Below are positions 8,676 to 16,955 of a DNA stretch of 64,000 bases, one piece after another (the first letter of the stretch is position 1; every line of letters starts with the position of its first letter). The stretch is from an uncultured Coriobacteriaceae bacterium. Lineage in GTDB: Bacteria; Actinomycetota; Coriobacteriia; Coriobacteriales; Eggerthellaceae. The notes under the pieces were generated by a model, which was not told where the DNA came from, made no database searches, and worked only from the letters and a program-made list of their open reading frames with translations. Where the stretch lies: assembly GCA_937937585.1 (NCBI GenBank), contig CALDCB010000011.1, positions 186,001-250,000 of the forward strand. Direction: 5' to 3'. Made by a program: the position numbers and the translations under genes.

Positions 8676-9585
8676 TTAAGGTTCCTTTATTCTTACACGT
8701 GGGCTTGTCATGAGAAGATCGTTTCTGCGAAGCTTCCTTGTCATGTTGGTCGCGGGCGTTGAGTCGTCCCCAAACACCCGCATACAAAACGCTTCGCAGT
8801 ATCTGCACGTCTTGAACAAGCGGAAGTCGCTCGAAAATATCAACCACCGCAGCCATTCGATTCATCAAGAGCATGCGCAGTTCATCGATATCGAGGTCAG
8901 ATTGAATGAACGGATTGTACGACCCCGATTCCAAATCCTTCGGTAAATCGTACACCGCATCCATCTGATAGACGAAACGCCCTAGCTCGAATCCGAATGA
9001 TCGAAGCAGATCCGACCACTCGTCTTCCTTGAACACAAGCACTTCAGCCATGATAGCTCCGAACTCATTCGCGCACGCGTCGGGGTCCAAGAGCGTTGAC
9101 TCACTGTCATCCACATCGCGCAAAGCCTGCATCTGGTCTCGCTCGATTCGAGAAATGTTGCCAAGGCCCTGCTCGCATGCGCTGCATTGGCGAGGGTATC
9201 GCCCACAAACGCGCTCGTACCCGGCCTTCAACACCTTCGAAAACGCAAGGGACGGATACGAGCGATCGTCGTTCCAGTTGTCAAGCATGCTGTGATACGC
9301 CATGACGATGGTCATGTCGGCAGCGTAGTCGACAATCTCGCTTTCGATATAAGGTCGCGGCTTAACAGGGTGAGCAGCACACCTTCCCAAACCAGGGGTC
9401 TCTTCGGGTTCGTACAAAGACATAAGCAGAAGAGCCACGAAGGTGAGATCGTTGTTCAAAGCGAAGCGCAGCAGCTGACCGAATCGCCGCTTAAGCGCGC
9501 GGCATACGCCGCAGTAAACCAAGCGATAGCGTTCTCGCTCGGAATCGGATAGGTCGTTGTCGCTGATCGTGACGAACCCGAACAT
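8668..9585 (-). CDS. DUF5685-family protein
   Basis: A 305-residue, mostly helical protein that I assign to DUF5685 by its N-terminal pattern (RLVYCGVCRALKRR, about residues 21-34), a later RCAAHPVKPRP, an Asp-rich helix (MLDNWNDD) and a CxxC pair in PRQCSACEQG. The conserved Cys residues suggest metal binding; the Asp-rich helix superficially recalls prenyl synthase motifs, but no activity is known to me. It overlaps the J-protein gene by 8 bp and follows the zinc-ribbon gene by 17 bp. Tight coupling to a J-protein suggests it is a client, adaptor or partner of the Hsp70 system. The function is unknown. Confidence 0.75.
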   Translation of the reverse strand: MFGFVTISDNDLSDSERERYRLVYCGVCRALKRRFGQLLRFALNNDLTFVALLLMSLYEPEETPGLGRCAAHPVKPRPYIESEIVDYAADMTIVMAYHSMLDNWNDDRSYPSLAFSKVLKAGYERVCGRYPRQCSACEQGLGNISRIERDQMQALRDVDDSESTLLDPDACANEFGAIMAEVLVFKEDEWSDLLRSFGFELGRFVYQMDAVYDLPKDLESGSYNPFIQSDLDIDELRMLLMNRMAAVVDIFERLPLVQDVQILRSVLYAGVWGRLNARDQHDKEASQKRSSHDKPTCKNKGTLSG

Positions 9586-9602
9586 GCAGCCGTCAGCCTT
9601 TC

Positions 9603-10007
9603 CTATACCTTATGGACGGAAGCTTCGTGGCAATACGGGCACGTGGCACGAATCTTGCCCTTACCTTTGGGGAGCGCGAACGTCTTGCCGCATGACGGGC
9701 ACTTCACATAGGCGGTTGTTTTACGGTTGGCCCAGCGAACGTTGGCATTGCACCACCATTCGCGTGGCTTCTCACTCATGCTGAGATACTTCTCGTTCTC
9801 GGCCGCGCGAGCGGAATGATTCCGCGAGAACATGCGCACAACGGCTAGCATCAGAAACACGAAGCTCAGCGTGCTGAAGAAAGGGAAGCCGAACATCGAC
9901 AGCACGATGAAGACGATAGAGGCGCCGATGAGGAAATAATTGAACTGGTCAGCGCCGTAACGCCCCACCATCGAAGTAACGAGCCATGCTCGAAGCCTAT
10001 CCATCAT
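9603..10007 (-). CDS. Small membrane protein with C-terminal zinc ribbon
   Basis: About 134 residues from the preferred start (ATG at 10007, with an AAGG site upstream). Two hydrophobic segments (about residues 20-60) are followed by a basic linker and a C-terminal zinc ribbon, CPSCGKTF...CPYCHE. The topology suggests an inner-membrane anchor with a cytoplasmic metal-binding head. It lies 17 bp upstream of the DUF5685 gene and about 70 bp downstream of a flippase gene on the same strand. No family name is recognised. A longer version starting at 10067 is open, but its first 20 residues look non-coding. Confidence 0.65.
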   Translation of the reverse strand: MMDRLRAWLVTSMVGRYGADQFNYFLIGASIVFIVLSMFGFPFFSTLSFVFLMLAVVRMFSRNHSARAAENEKYLSMSEKPREWWCNANVRWANRKTTAYVKCPSCGKTFALPKGKGKIRATCPYCHEASVHKV

Positions 10008-10076
10008 GTTGCAAACACCTTGCTTTCCTATACATAGCCGCAACGCCTCGGATTGTGAAACGCCCAAATTGACTTG

Positions 10077-11933
10077 CTACCGATCGCGACGACCGTGCTG
10101 GCCGCCTTGGCGGGAGTGGCTCGCATTACGTCTGTGCGCTTCGGCCTGATCGCGAGTTTGATACTGCGCGCTCCCTTGATCGCGGTTGCGCACGTGTCTA
10201 CCCGAACGATCGCGCGCCGAAGCACCGCGATGAACCTCTTCCGGCTCCATTCGGGGGCTGGAAGAGCGACTGCCCACCGGAGCAAGTGCCTGCGTGACCT
10301 GGGCGGCACGGTCGTATATGCCATGGCGCGCGTCCATACCCGAAACAGGCTGCACGCTTCCGTTTTCAGCCGAAAGAGGCTCGAACGACGTGGTGTTGTC
10401 GGTTTCAGGGTGACGCTTGAAGCTGACGCGAGCGCTTATGTACTCACGAAGCAGCAAGATCGCCAAAATGGCCATACTGACGGCATAACCGAGCACTGCG
10501 CCGTCAAGGCCGCTGATGTTCGTCATGACAAGAAGAACAACCACCGAGAACACGAATGTGATCAGGTACAGCTCGGTGACAACCTTCTGCCTGCGCAGGA
10601 TAGTGATGACCTGGTAGAAGAACTCGATTACCGCGGTGAAGCCGCCGGCTACAATCATCACGTAGAAGATCGACCGATAATCATCGAATTCCAGGCCGTA
10701 CAGGAAGTTCATGAGGGGGATGCCGATCCAAGCCACGATCACGATGGTTCCCACCGTGATGCCGACGATAACCGCGCTCATCGCCATGATGAACAGGTCA
10801 AACTTCTTCCTTTTCGCCGGGTCAGCCCAAGTCTTCGCCATGCGAACGAGCAAAGGCTTGTACACGAAGCCCGCCGCTAGAAGAACTGCCTGAGACGGGA
10901 AGTACATCGCGTTGAAGTACAACTGATTGTCGTAGCTCAGCACGCCTTCCATCACGAACTTCGGCACGTTGTCCACCAAATTGAACATGAACAACGCAAC
11001 GAACAACGGGAAGCACGACTTGAAAATGGAAGAGACGCTCTTAAGGGAAAACGGAGACGAAGGCGGCGTTTCAAGTAAAGCGAGCGGAAAGGTAACCAAA
11101 ACGAACGTGACAGCAGCGCCGATAGCCATCGCGATAGACGCAATGCCGACGTCGCGGGTGATCAACAGCGTCAGGGAAAAAGCAACAAGCGCAGCCACCG
11201 ACCTGATGGTCAACGAGATTCCTGCCAGGTACAGCTTATCTACCTGCTGCAAGCGCCCTTCGTACACCTCTGCCATAGCATCGACGGCGCGATAGAACGT
11301 GAGCCCCATGCACATCGTGAGCATGACGCCCGAATACCCACGAAACTGACAGTACAGATGCCCGACCACAAGCATCAAGAAGACCGAAGCGAGGCGCTGG
11401 ACCTGGTAATCGGCAAATGAATGCGTGCCGTTCAAATCGCTGACCTGGTACGTTCGAACGCCGTAAATGCCCATGAAGTACAACAAGAACGCCATAACGA
11501 AGGCAAGCGAGAACATACCGGCCTGCTCGACGCCGGCAAGTTGCGTGACCACAATGGTAAGAATAGGGAAAACAGTTCCCCATGCCATGAATCCGATGGT
11601 GTTCCAAATATAGTCGCGCGAGGTACGGTGCGCCTCGAACTCGGCGTCGGCCTGAGACAGACCTCCATCTGCCACAGCACCGGTCAAGCGATCGAACCAA
11701 TCATAGATGAACTTGCGAACACGACCAGGCTCGCGACGAGCGCGGGCCTGGCGCTTAGCCTCGAACTGGTCGGCTTTGCGCAGCAACCCACCAAAAGCAC
11801 CACGCGAATGCCCACCGGGCGTGATGGGCTGGGTGTCTCCCATAGGGCGCGTGCGGTCTGTTGCCCCCCTCGCGCCGACACCCCTCCCCCGCTTGCGCGA
11901 AAAACGCGGTTCGTTTTGATTCTCGTCAGTCAA
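10077..11933 (-). CDS. Polysaccharide flippase-like (MOP/Wzx-type) membrane protein
   Basis: A 618-residue protein. The first ~90 residues are charged and disordered, about 12-14 hydrophobic helices follow (95-510), and there is a very polar, Arg/Ser/Gln-rich C-terminal tail of some 90 residues. The core resembles oligosaccharide flippases of the MOP superfamily that move lipid-linked glycans across the membrane. The start is TTG at 11933, supported by AGAGG seven bases upstream; the first internal ATG (11843) has no ribosome site. Long charged tails on both sides are unusual for Wzx and recall actinobacterial forms. No glycosyltransferases lie nearby, so the substrate is unknown. It heads the flippase - zinc ribbon - DUF5685 - J - DnaK run. 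Confidence 0.75.
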   Translation of the reverse strand: MTDENQNEPRFSRKRGRGVGARGATDRTRPMGDTQPITPGGHSRGAFGGLLRKADQFEAKRQARARREPGRVRKFIYDWFDRLTGAVADGGLSQADAEFEAHRTSRDYIWNTIGFMAWGTVFPILTIVVTQLAGVEQAGMFSLAFVMAFLLYFMGIYGVRTYQVSDLNGTHSFADYQVQRLASVFLMLVVGHLYCQFRGYSGVMLTMCMGLTFYRAVDAMAEVYEGRLQQVDKLYLAGISLTIRSVAALVAFSLTLLITRDVGIASIAMAIGAAVTFVLVTFPLALLETPPSSPFSLKSVSSIFKSCFPLFVALFMFNLVDNVPKFVMEGVLSYDNQLYFNAMYFPSQAVLLAAGFVYKPLLVRMAKTWADPAKRKKFDLFIMAMSAVIVGITVGTIVIVAWIGIPLMNFLYGLEFDDYRSIFYVMIVAGGFTAVIEFFYQVITILRRQKVVTELYLITFVFSVVVLLVMTNISGLDGAVLGYAVSMAILAILLLREYISARVSFKRHPETDNTTSFEPLSAENGSVQPVSGMDARHGIYDRAAQVTQALAPVGSRSSSPRMEPEEVHRGASARDRSGRHVRNRDQGSAQYQTRDQAEAHRRNASHSRQGGQHGRRDR

Positions 11934-11967
11934 GTCAATACCTCTATATAAGTCAATACCTCTATAT
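11932..11967. repeat. 18-bp perfect tandem duplication at flippase start
   Basis: Two head-to-tail identical 18-bp copies (11932-11949, 11950-11967). Each contains the AGAGG ribosome site on the minus strand. Only the copy next to the gene is correctly spaced from the TTG start, so the second ribosome site is spare. Confidence 0.9.
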
Positions 11968-12259
11968 ATATGATGCGCCTTACGTCCCTATGGCCGATCC
12001 GGCGCCAAAATCGTCTTTTTCGCCAATGAAAGTATACGGGCGGTCGAGTTCGGCTTCGCGTTCGCCACCAAGCCGAAACCAAATCCACGCATAAACAGAG
12101 ACAGGAAAGCGGAATTGCGCTCTGAAAACGATCTAGATACGCTTCTGACAAGCCATTTCACGGATTATTACGACCCGTTAACAAAATGGAAATCAAGCAC
12201 ACGTAATGAGCGTGTAATACTTTTGGAGTTTGACTTTAGTAAACAAAAGGAGGTTTGCT
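11968..12259. other. Intergenic region between flippase and symporter
   Basis: Carries the divergent promoters of the flippase cluster and the symporter. It becomes AT-rich after about 12150, and a strong AAAGGAGG precedes the GTG start of the symporter. I see no RNA gene, repeat or further ORF that I can support. Confidence 0.5.
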
Positions 12260-13714
12260 GTGACCCAATCAGCAAAAGACTCTGCTGCCGGAAACGGTGC
12301 AGAGAAAAAGAAGCTAGGACTCACTACGTGGATCCTGATCTCGCTCGCAGCCGGCATCGTCTGCGGCCTGATCTTGAACCAGGTCGTCCCCGATAAGTCC
12401 CCCGTTGACAACTTCCTCATCGAGGGCGTCTTCTATGTCTTCGGTCAGGGCTTCATCCGCTTGATGCAGATGCTCGTCGCACCGTTAGTTTTCTGCTCCA
12501 TCGTCTGCGGCGCCGCATCCATGAGCGACCCGAAGATGCTCGGCAAGGTTGGCGGCGGTACCATCATCATGTACCTGCTCACCACCGCTTTGGCCATCGT
12601 CATCGCACTGGTGCTCGCCAACATCACCAACCCCGGCGTTGGCCTGGACATGAACTCCATCACCCAGGTTCAGCCTAAGGCAGCCGAGAACCAGGACTTC
12701 AAGACCACGCTGCTGAACATCATCCCCACCAACATCTTCTCAGCACTGGCCAACGGCACCATGCTCCAGATCATCTTCTTTGCATTGATCCTGGGCTTCC
12801 TGCTGGGCACACTGGGTCGCAAGGTTGCCACCGTCAACCGCTTCTTCACCCAATTCAATGCCATCATGATGGCCATGATCTCCATGATCCTGAAGGTTGC
12901 CCCCATCGGCATCTTCTGCCTGATCTCGCGTACCTTCGCGAACCTGGGCATCAGCGGCATCCTCCCGATGATCAATTTCATCCTGACCACCTACCTTGGC
13001 CTGCTGATCATGCTGTTCGTGGTCTACACCCTTATCCTCTTCGTGTTCACGCGTCTGAACCCGATGCACTTCCTTAAGAAGTTCTGGCCGGTCATGGTCT
13101 TCGCCTTCTCCACCAGCTCTTCTAACGCCACCATCCCGCTGAACATGGAGACCCTGAACAAGCGCGTCGGCGTTGACCCCAAGATTTCCTCGTTCACCAT
13201 TCCGCTGGGCGCAACCATCAACATGAACGGCACCGCCATCATGCAGGGTGTCGCCGTCGTCTTCGCTGCTCAGGCATTCGGCATCGATCTGAACGCTTCT
13301 CAGCTGGTCACCGTCGTCGTCACCGCCACCGTCGCTTCCATCGGCACCGCCGGCGTCCCTGGCGTTGGCACCATCATGCTTACCATGGTCTTCGCTTCCG
13401 TCGGCCTGCCTGTTGAGGGCGTTGCCATGATCATGGGAATCGACCGTATCCTTGACATGGGCCGTACCGCAATCAACATCACCGGCGACGCCGTTTGCAC
13501 CACCGCTCTTGCGAACATGGTCGGCATGCTCGACCGCGACGTCTTCCGTGACGACACCATCAAGGAAGTCGACACCTCCACCCTCGAGAACTTGGCTCCC
13601 GCCGACTACTCCGATTTCACCACCCCCGAAGAGGGCGACACCGAAATCGGCGAGGACGGCGATTTCGACATGTTCGACGACCTCGAGTATCCCGAGGCAC
13701 CCGCTCGTAAATAA
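12260..13714 (+). CDS. Dicarboxylate/amino acid:cation symporter (DAACS family)
   Basis: A 484-residue GltP/DctA-type sodium- or proton-coupled carrier. The Ser-rich re-entrant loop (STSSSNATIP), the NMNGTA motif and the GIDRILDMGRTAINITGD helix are the classical substrate and cation site. About 8 membrane helices and two re-entrant hairpins fit the family. The C-terminus has a 50-residue acidic tail. The start is the GTG at 12260 after AAAGGAGG, rather than an upstream in-frame codon. The gene is followed after 30 bp by ddh and the two are probably co-transcribed, so the carrier may feed an amino acid or dicarboxylate to, or take one from, the lysine/DAP branch. The substrate is inferred only to class. 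Confidence 0.9.
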   Translation: MTQSAKDSAAGNGAEKKKLGLTTWILISLAAGIVCGLILNQVVPDKSPVDNFLIEGVFYVFGQGFIRLMQMLVAPLVFCSIVCGAASMSDPKMLGKVGGGTIIMYLLTTALAIVIALVLANITNPGVGLDMNSITQVQPKAAENQDFKTTLLNIIPTNIFSALANGTMLQIIFFALILGFLLGTLGRKVATVNRFFTQFNAIMMAMISMILKVAPIGIFCLISRTFANLGISGILPMINFILTTYLGLLIMLFVVYTLILFVFTRLNPMHFLKKFWPVMVFAFSTSSSNATIPLNMETLNKRVGVDPKISSFTIPLGATINMNGTAIMQGVAVVFAAQAFGIDLNASQLVTVVVTATVASIGTAGVPGVGTIMLTMVFASVGLPVEGVAMIMGIDRILDMGRTAINITGDAVCTTALANMVGMLDRDVFRDDTIKEVDTSTLENLAPADYSDFTTPEEGDTEIGEDGDFDMFDDLEYPEAPARK

Positions 13715-13744
13715 ACATCGGTTTCCAACTGATAAGGATCGAAG

Positions 13745-14731
13745 ATGACTGCAATCAAAATTGCCATCCTTGGCTACGGCAACCTTGGCCGCGGCATTGA
13801 AATGGCCGTTACGCAGAACGACGATATGGAACTGGTCGCGGTGTACACCCGCCGCGACCCGTCTACGGTGAAGATCGCAAGCAACGCCGAAGTGAGGCCT
13901 GCTTCGCAGCTCGAGGACGGGAACGCTAAGGGAGAGTTCGATGTCCTCATGATCTGCGGCGGCAGCGCAACCGATCTGCCTAAGCAGACCCCGCACTTCG
14001 CGCAGTGGTACAACGTCGTCGACAGCTTCGACACGCATCACAACATCCCCGAGCACTTCGCTGCGGTTGACGCAGCAGCGAAGCAGGGCGCTACGTGCGC
14101 TCTCATCTCGTGCGGATGGGATCCGGGCCTGTTCAGCCTGAACCGCCTGTACGGCAACACTTTCCTCCCCAATGGAAAGGACTACACGTTCTGGGGTCGC
14201 GGTGTAAGTCAGGGTCACTCCGACGCTATCCGTCGCATCGACGGCGTCGCTGACGCTCGCCAGTACACCAACCCCGTCCCTGCAGCCCTTGAAGGTGCTC
14301 GTTCGGGCGACAACCCCGAGTTCACCACACGCGAGATGCATACCCGCGAATGCTGGGTCGTGCTCGAAGACGGCGCCGACGCCGCTGCTGTCGAAGAGCA
14401 AATCAAGGCCATGCCCAACTACTTCGACGAGTACGACACCACGGTCAACTTCATCTCCCAGGAAGAGCTCGATCGTGATCACAAGGAGCTTCCCCACGGC
14501 GGATTCGTGCTTCGCTCCGGCGAAACCGCATCGGGTCGCAAGCACGTGATCGAATACTCGCTGAAGCTTGGTTCGAATCCCGAGTTCACCTCCAGCGTCC
14601 TCTTGTGCTTCGCTCGCGCCATCGCGCGCTTGGTTGCCGAAGGTAAAACCGGCTGCAACACGGTGTTCGACATCGCCCCTGCGTATCTTTCCGCACACGA
14701 CGGCGATTACCTGCGCGCCCATATTCTTTGA
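13745..14731 (+). CDS. ddh: meso-Diaminopimelate dehydrogenase
   Basis: A 328-residue NADPH-dependent enzyme that converts L-tetrahydrodipicolinate to meso-DAP in one step, giving the cell-wall and lysine precursor. The N-terminal Rossmann motif GYGNLGRG (residues 9-16), the central SCGWDPGLFSLNR stretch and the later WGRGVSQGHSDA are strong signatures of the Ddh family. The full length agrees with known enzymes. AAGGATCGAAG before the ATG provides the ribosome site. It follows a DAACS symporter by 30 bp and ends at a strong terminator, so the pair forms a two-gene unit. Ddh has a patchy distribution across bacteria. Confidence 0.94.
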   Translation: MTAIKIAILGYGNLGRGIEMAVTQNDDMELVAVYTRRDPSTVKIASNAEVRPASQLEDGNAKGEFDVLMICGGSATDLPKQTPHFAQWYNVVDSFDTHHNIPEHFAAVDAAAKQGATCALISCGWDPGLFSLNRLYGNTFLPNGKDYTFWGRGVSQGHSDAIRRIDGVADARQYTNPVPAALEGARSGDNPEFTTREMHTRECWVVLEDGADAAAVEEQIKAMPNYFDEYDTTVNFISQEELDRDHKELPHGGFVLRSGETASGRKHVIEYSLKLGSNPEFTSSVLLCFARAIARLVAEGKTGCNTVFDIAPAYLSAHDGDYLRAHIL

Positions 14732-14762
14732 TACTCGCGCCGACTCGTCCAACCCGCAAAGC

Positions 14763-14800
14763 AAACAAGGCTGCGATCGTTTGATCGCAGCCTTGTTTTT
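14763..14800 (+). terminator. Terminator of symporter-ddh unit
   Basis: A 16-bp perfect stem (14763-14778 / 14783-14798), 4-nt loop, then T run. The A-rich 5' flank means it may also work for the minus-strand FKBP gene. Confidence 0.92.
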
Positions 14801-14847
14801 CATTCCCGCCAAAACAACTAAGCAGGGTTCTTTTTGAAAGAAACCAA

Positions 14848-15273
14848 TTACTCGGCGCTCAGAAGGGTGATCTCGAAATTGAGAGCCTTGCCTGCCAGCT
14901 CGTGATTCATATCGAAGGTGATCTCGGTGTCGGTCTTGTCGACAACCAAAGCCTGGAACGGGAAGCCATTGGGGCCTGCAAGCATGACCTTCTCACCAAC
15001 GGTGAGGTTCTCGGAACCGGGAAGAGACTCGATGCGGATGGTCTGGATGGCAGCAGGGTCAGACTCGCCGTAAGCCTGAGCAGGCTCAAGATGAACAGTC
15101 AGAGTCTGGCCGACCTCCATGTTCTTAACAGCCTCGTCGAAGCCGGGGATCATCTGGCCAGCGCCGCACGTGAAGTCGAGCGGAGCGCCATGATCGAGAG
15201 ATGAATCGAACTTGGTGCCGTCGTCAAGCGTGCCGGTGTAGTGGACAGAAACCTTCTTGCCGTCGTTGCTCAT
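14848..15273 (-). CDS. FKBP-type peptidyl-prolyl isomerase, SlyD-like
   Basis: A 141-residue FKBP. The N-terminal strand (VSVHYTGTLDDGTKFDSS) and the C-terminal strand (GKALNFEITLLSAE) form the FKBP half-barrels. Between them lies an insert-in-flap domain (about residues 66-120), as in SlyD. It lacks the His-rich nickel-binding tail of E. coli SlyD. It should catalyse proline isomerisation and act as a cytoplasmic folding helper. It is monocistronic with an AAAGGAAA-type ribosome site. The class is clear; the biological partner is not. Confidence 0.9.
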   Translation of the reverse strand: MSNDGKKVSVHYTGTLDDGTKFDSSLDHGAPLDFTCGAGQMIPGFDEAVKNMEVGQTLTVHLEPAQAYGESDPAAIQTIRIESLPGSENLTVGEKVMLAGPNGFPFQALVVDKTDTEITFDMNHELAGKALNFEITLLSAE

Positions 15274-15504
15274 GAGTTTCCTTTCGTGATTTCGCGGTCA
15301 CCTACTGCAGGTTGCCGCGCCTCATTCGATCAAACCTCTAAAGCATACCCGAAAGCAGCCAGCGATACAGTGACAAACGATAAACAATGCCCAAGCAAAT
15401 ACCCTTCATCCGTTCATGTTGCTATGCGATCTGACGGAGTTTCAATACTCCGATTCGCATTCCGCAGCTCAAAAACTACTATTAATTTACCTGATATCGA
15501 AATA

Positions 15505-15537
15505 AAGGCTTTTGCTTTCCCCAAAACCAAAAGCCTT
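15505..15537 (+). other. Leader hairpin 1 upstream of NifX-like gene
   Basis: A 10-bp perfect stem (AAGGCTTTTG and its complement) with a 13-nt loop, flanked by two GATATC hexamers that could lengthen the pairing. It lies within the 340-bp region before the NifX-like gene. Whether it is RNA structure or a protein site is not settled. Confidence 0.55.
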
Positions 15538-15564
15538 GATATCATTTGGATCGATACATTGACT

Positions 15565-15594
15565 AAGCCGTGCTTGAAACTGCAAGCACGGCTT
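15565..15594 (+). other. Leader hairpin 2 upstream of NifX-like gene
   Basis: A 12-bp perfect stem (AAGCCGTGCTTG and complement), 6-nt loop, ending 6 bases before the AGAGAGG ribosome site of the next gene. It has no T tract, so it is not a usual terminator. It could block or protect the 5' end of the mRNA, or bind a regulator. Confidence 0.6.
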
Positions 15595-15616
15595 GATTTC
15601 AGAGAGGACGAGAATC

Positions 15617-15982
15617 ATGAAACTCGCAATCCCCAGCGAAACCGACCAGATGCTCGAAAGCGTCCGCAGCGGCCACTTCGGCCACAGCCCGTACTTCACC
15701 ATCGTCGAGTTCGACGACGGCATGAACATCGCCAACGTCGAGGCCGTTAAAAACGTCGACCATGACCAGTATGGATGCGGCGGCGTCATCGATTATGCTA
15801 TGACCCTTGGCATCGACGGCATTCTCGCCGTTGGCATGGGCACCCCTCCGCTGACGCGCTTCACTCAGGCTGGCATCAGGGTTTTCGCTGAAACCGAAAC
15901 CCCCATCGTTGGCGATGTCGTCAAGAAATTCATCGCCGGCGAAGTTTACCTGATGGACCCCTCAACCGCCTGCCAGCACTAA
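15617..15982 (+). CDS. NifX/NifB-type (dinitrogenase iron-molybdenum cofactor) domain protein
   Basis: A 121-residue single-domain protein of the NifX/NafY/MTH1175 family, which bind or carry iron-sulfur and molybdenum-type clusters. The pattern MKLAIPSE at the start, the RSGHFGHSPYF segment (residues about 14-24) and the middle YGCGGVIDYAM and VGMGTPPL loops fit. The start at 15617 is chosen because AGAGAGG precedes it; an earlier in-frame ATG lacks one. No nif genes are near, so this is one of the many stand-alone members of unclear role, possibly metal-cluster handling. Two strong hairpins lie in the leader. Confidence 0.85.
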   Translation: MKLAIPSETDQMLESVRSGHFGHSPYFTIVEFDDGMNIANVEAVKNVDHDQYGCGGVIDYAMTLGIDGILAVGMGTPPLTRFTQAGIRVFAETETPIVGDVVKKFIAGEVYLMDPSTACQH

Positions 15983-16044
15983 ACCGCATCTGCACGCGAT
16001 TTTCAGGAAGCGCTTCCCTGTCACATCGCAAACCGCCCCAATGC

Positions 16045-16081
16045 AAACGCCCGACTCGCACTCATCGCGAATCGGGCGTTT
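16045..16081. terminator. Bidirectional terminator
   Basis: A 10-bp outer stem (AAACGCCCGA and complement) plus a 4-bp inner stem; A-rich 5' and T-ending 3' sides. It separates the convergent NifX-like gene (+) and methyltransferase (-). Confidence 0.8.
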
Positions 16082-16130
16082 CTCATACATACCGTGCGCC
16101 AAAAGCGACACCGTGTCTATGAAGTTGAAC

Positions 16131-16778
16131 TTACAGCTTCTCAGGCATCTTCGGCTTCTTTGCAGTAACGCATACATGACCGGATTTCACATCGTCGTAG
16201 ATCTGAATCCTCTTGAAACCGGCGTCACGCAAAAGAGCGTCGAGCTCTCGCGGGGTGTAGATGGTCATGCCCGGAGTGCGCATTGCCATGAAGTAATGAT
16301 CCGAATCGGAACCATCGGCCTCATTGCAGATAAGCAGCGTGCCACCGGGGAGCATGACCCTTTTGATCTCTTCAAGAGCTGCCGGGACATCTTTCCAGAA
16401 GTAGATGGTCTCGAAGGCGGTAACGACATCGAAAGCGCTGTTCGGAAGCGCAGACATGTCGGCCGCCTCGGCCTGCTGGATGGTTGCGCGGCCCTCTTCA
16501 ACCGCCTTGGCGTTATACTCGATGGACTTCTGAACCGAAAGAGGCGACGGGTCGATGCCGATGACCTCGCCGAAAGGAATGCGGTCAAGAAGACGCGCCA
16601 CGTTGGCGCCACCGCCGCATCCAATATCAAGCGCATACTCCATATCATCGCTGAACTGAACATACTGGAATGCCCAATTGGCAAGTTGCTCGTGCGTGCC
16701 GCCGTTCATGCGGTCGAGCATCGCGCTTCCAACTTCGCCCTCGGGCATGCCGGGATTCTCACGTGGCTCTTCAGCCAT
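16131..16778 (-). CDS. Class I SAM-dependent methyltransferase
   Basis: About 215 residues from the ATG at 16778, which follows GGAGAGGG. The methyltransferase fold is shown by motif I LDIGCGGGANVARLL, the acidic end of strand 2 (VIGIDPS), ADMSALPNSAFDVVTAFET and the post-strand region RVMLPGGTLLICNE. It resembles UbiE/arsenite/small-molecule methyltransferases of the Methyltransf_11/25 type, with no target domain that names a substrate. A longer open frame reaching 16913 exists, but the extra residues look non-coding. It is monocistronic and convergent with the NifX-like gene. Confidence 0.85.
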   Translation of the reverse strand: MAEEPRENPGMPEGEVGSAMLDRMNGGTHEQLANWAFQYVQFSDDMEYALDIGCGGGANVARLLDRIPFGEVIGIDPSPLSVQKSIEYNAKAVEEGRATIQQAEAADMSALPNSAFDVVTAFETIYFWKDVPAALEEIKRVMLPGGTLLICNEADGSDSDHYFMAMRTPGMTIYTPRELDALLRDAGFKRIQIYDDVKSGHVCVTAKKPKMPEKL

Positions 16779-16955
16779 GGCCCTCTCCTTCGAACTGCGC
16801 CGGGGTGCCGGCGACAAACGTTGTTTTCGCCTTCTTAGGATATCAGCTTGCCGCGCTTGAGGTAAACCCGAAACCAAACAACCACGCAAGCTGATAGAAT
16901 AGATGGGCTGCATTCATACCGCTTCAACACGGTTATCGAACAATCAGGAGATCAC

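Noticed and set aside
12740..14812. Open antisense frame of about 690 codons
   Set aside because: It lies antisense to the symporter and ddh. It has no known domain, and long antisense frames arise from GC-biased third positions.
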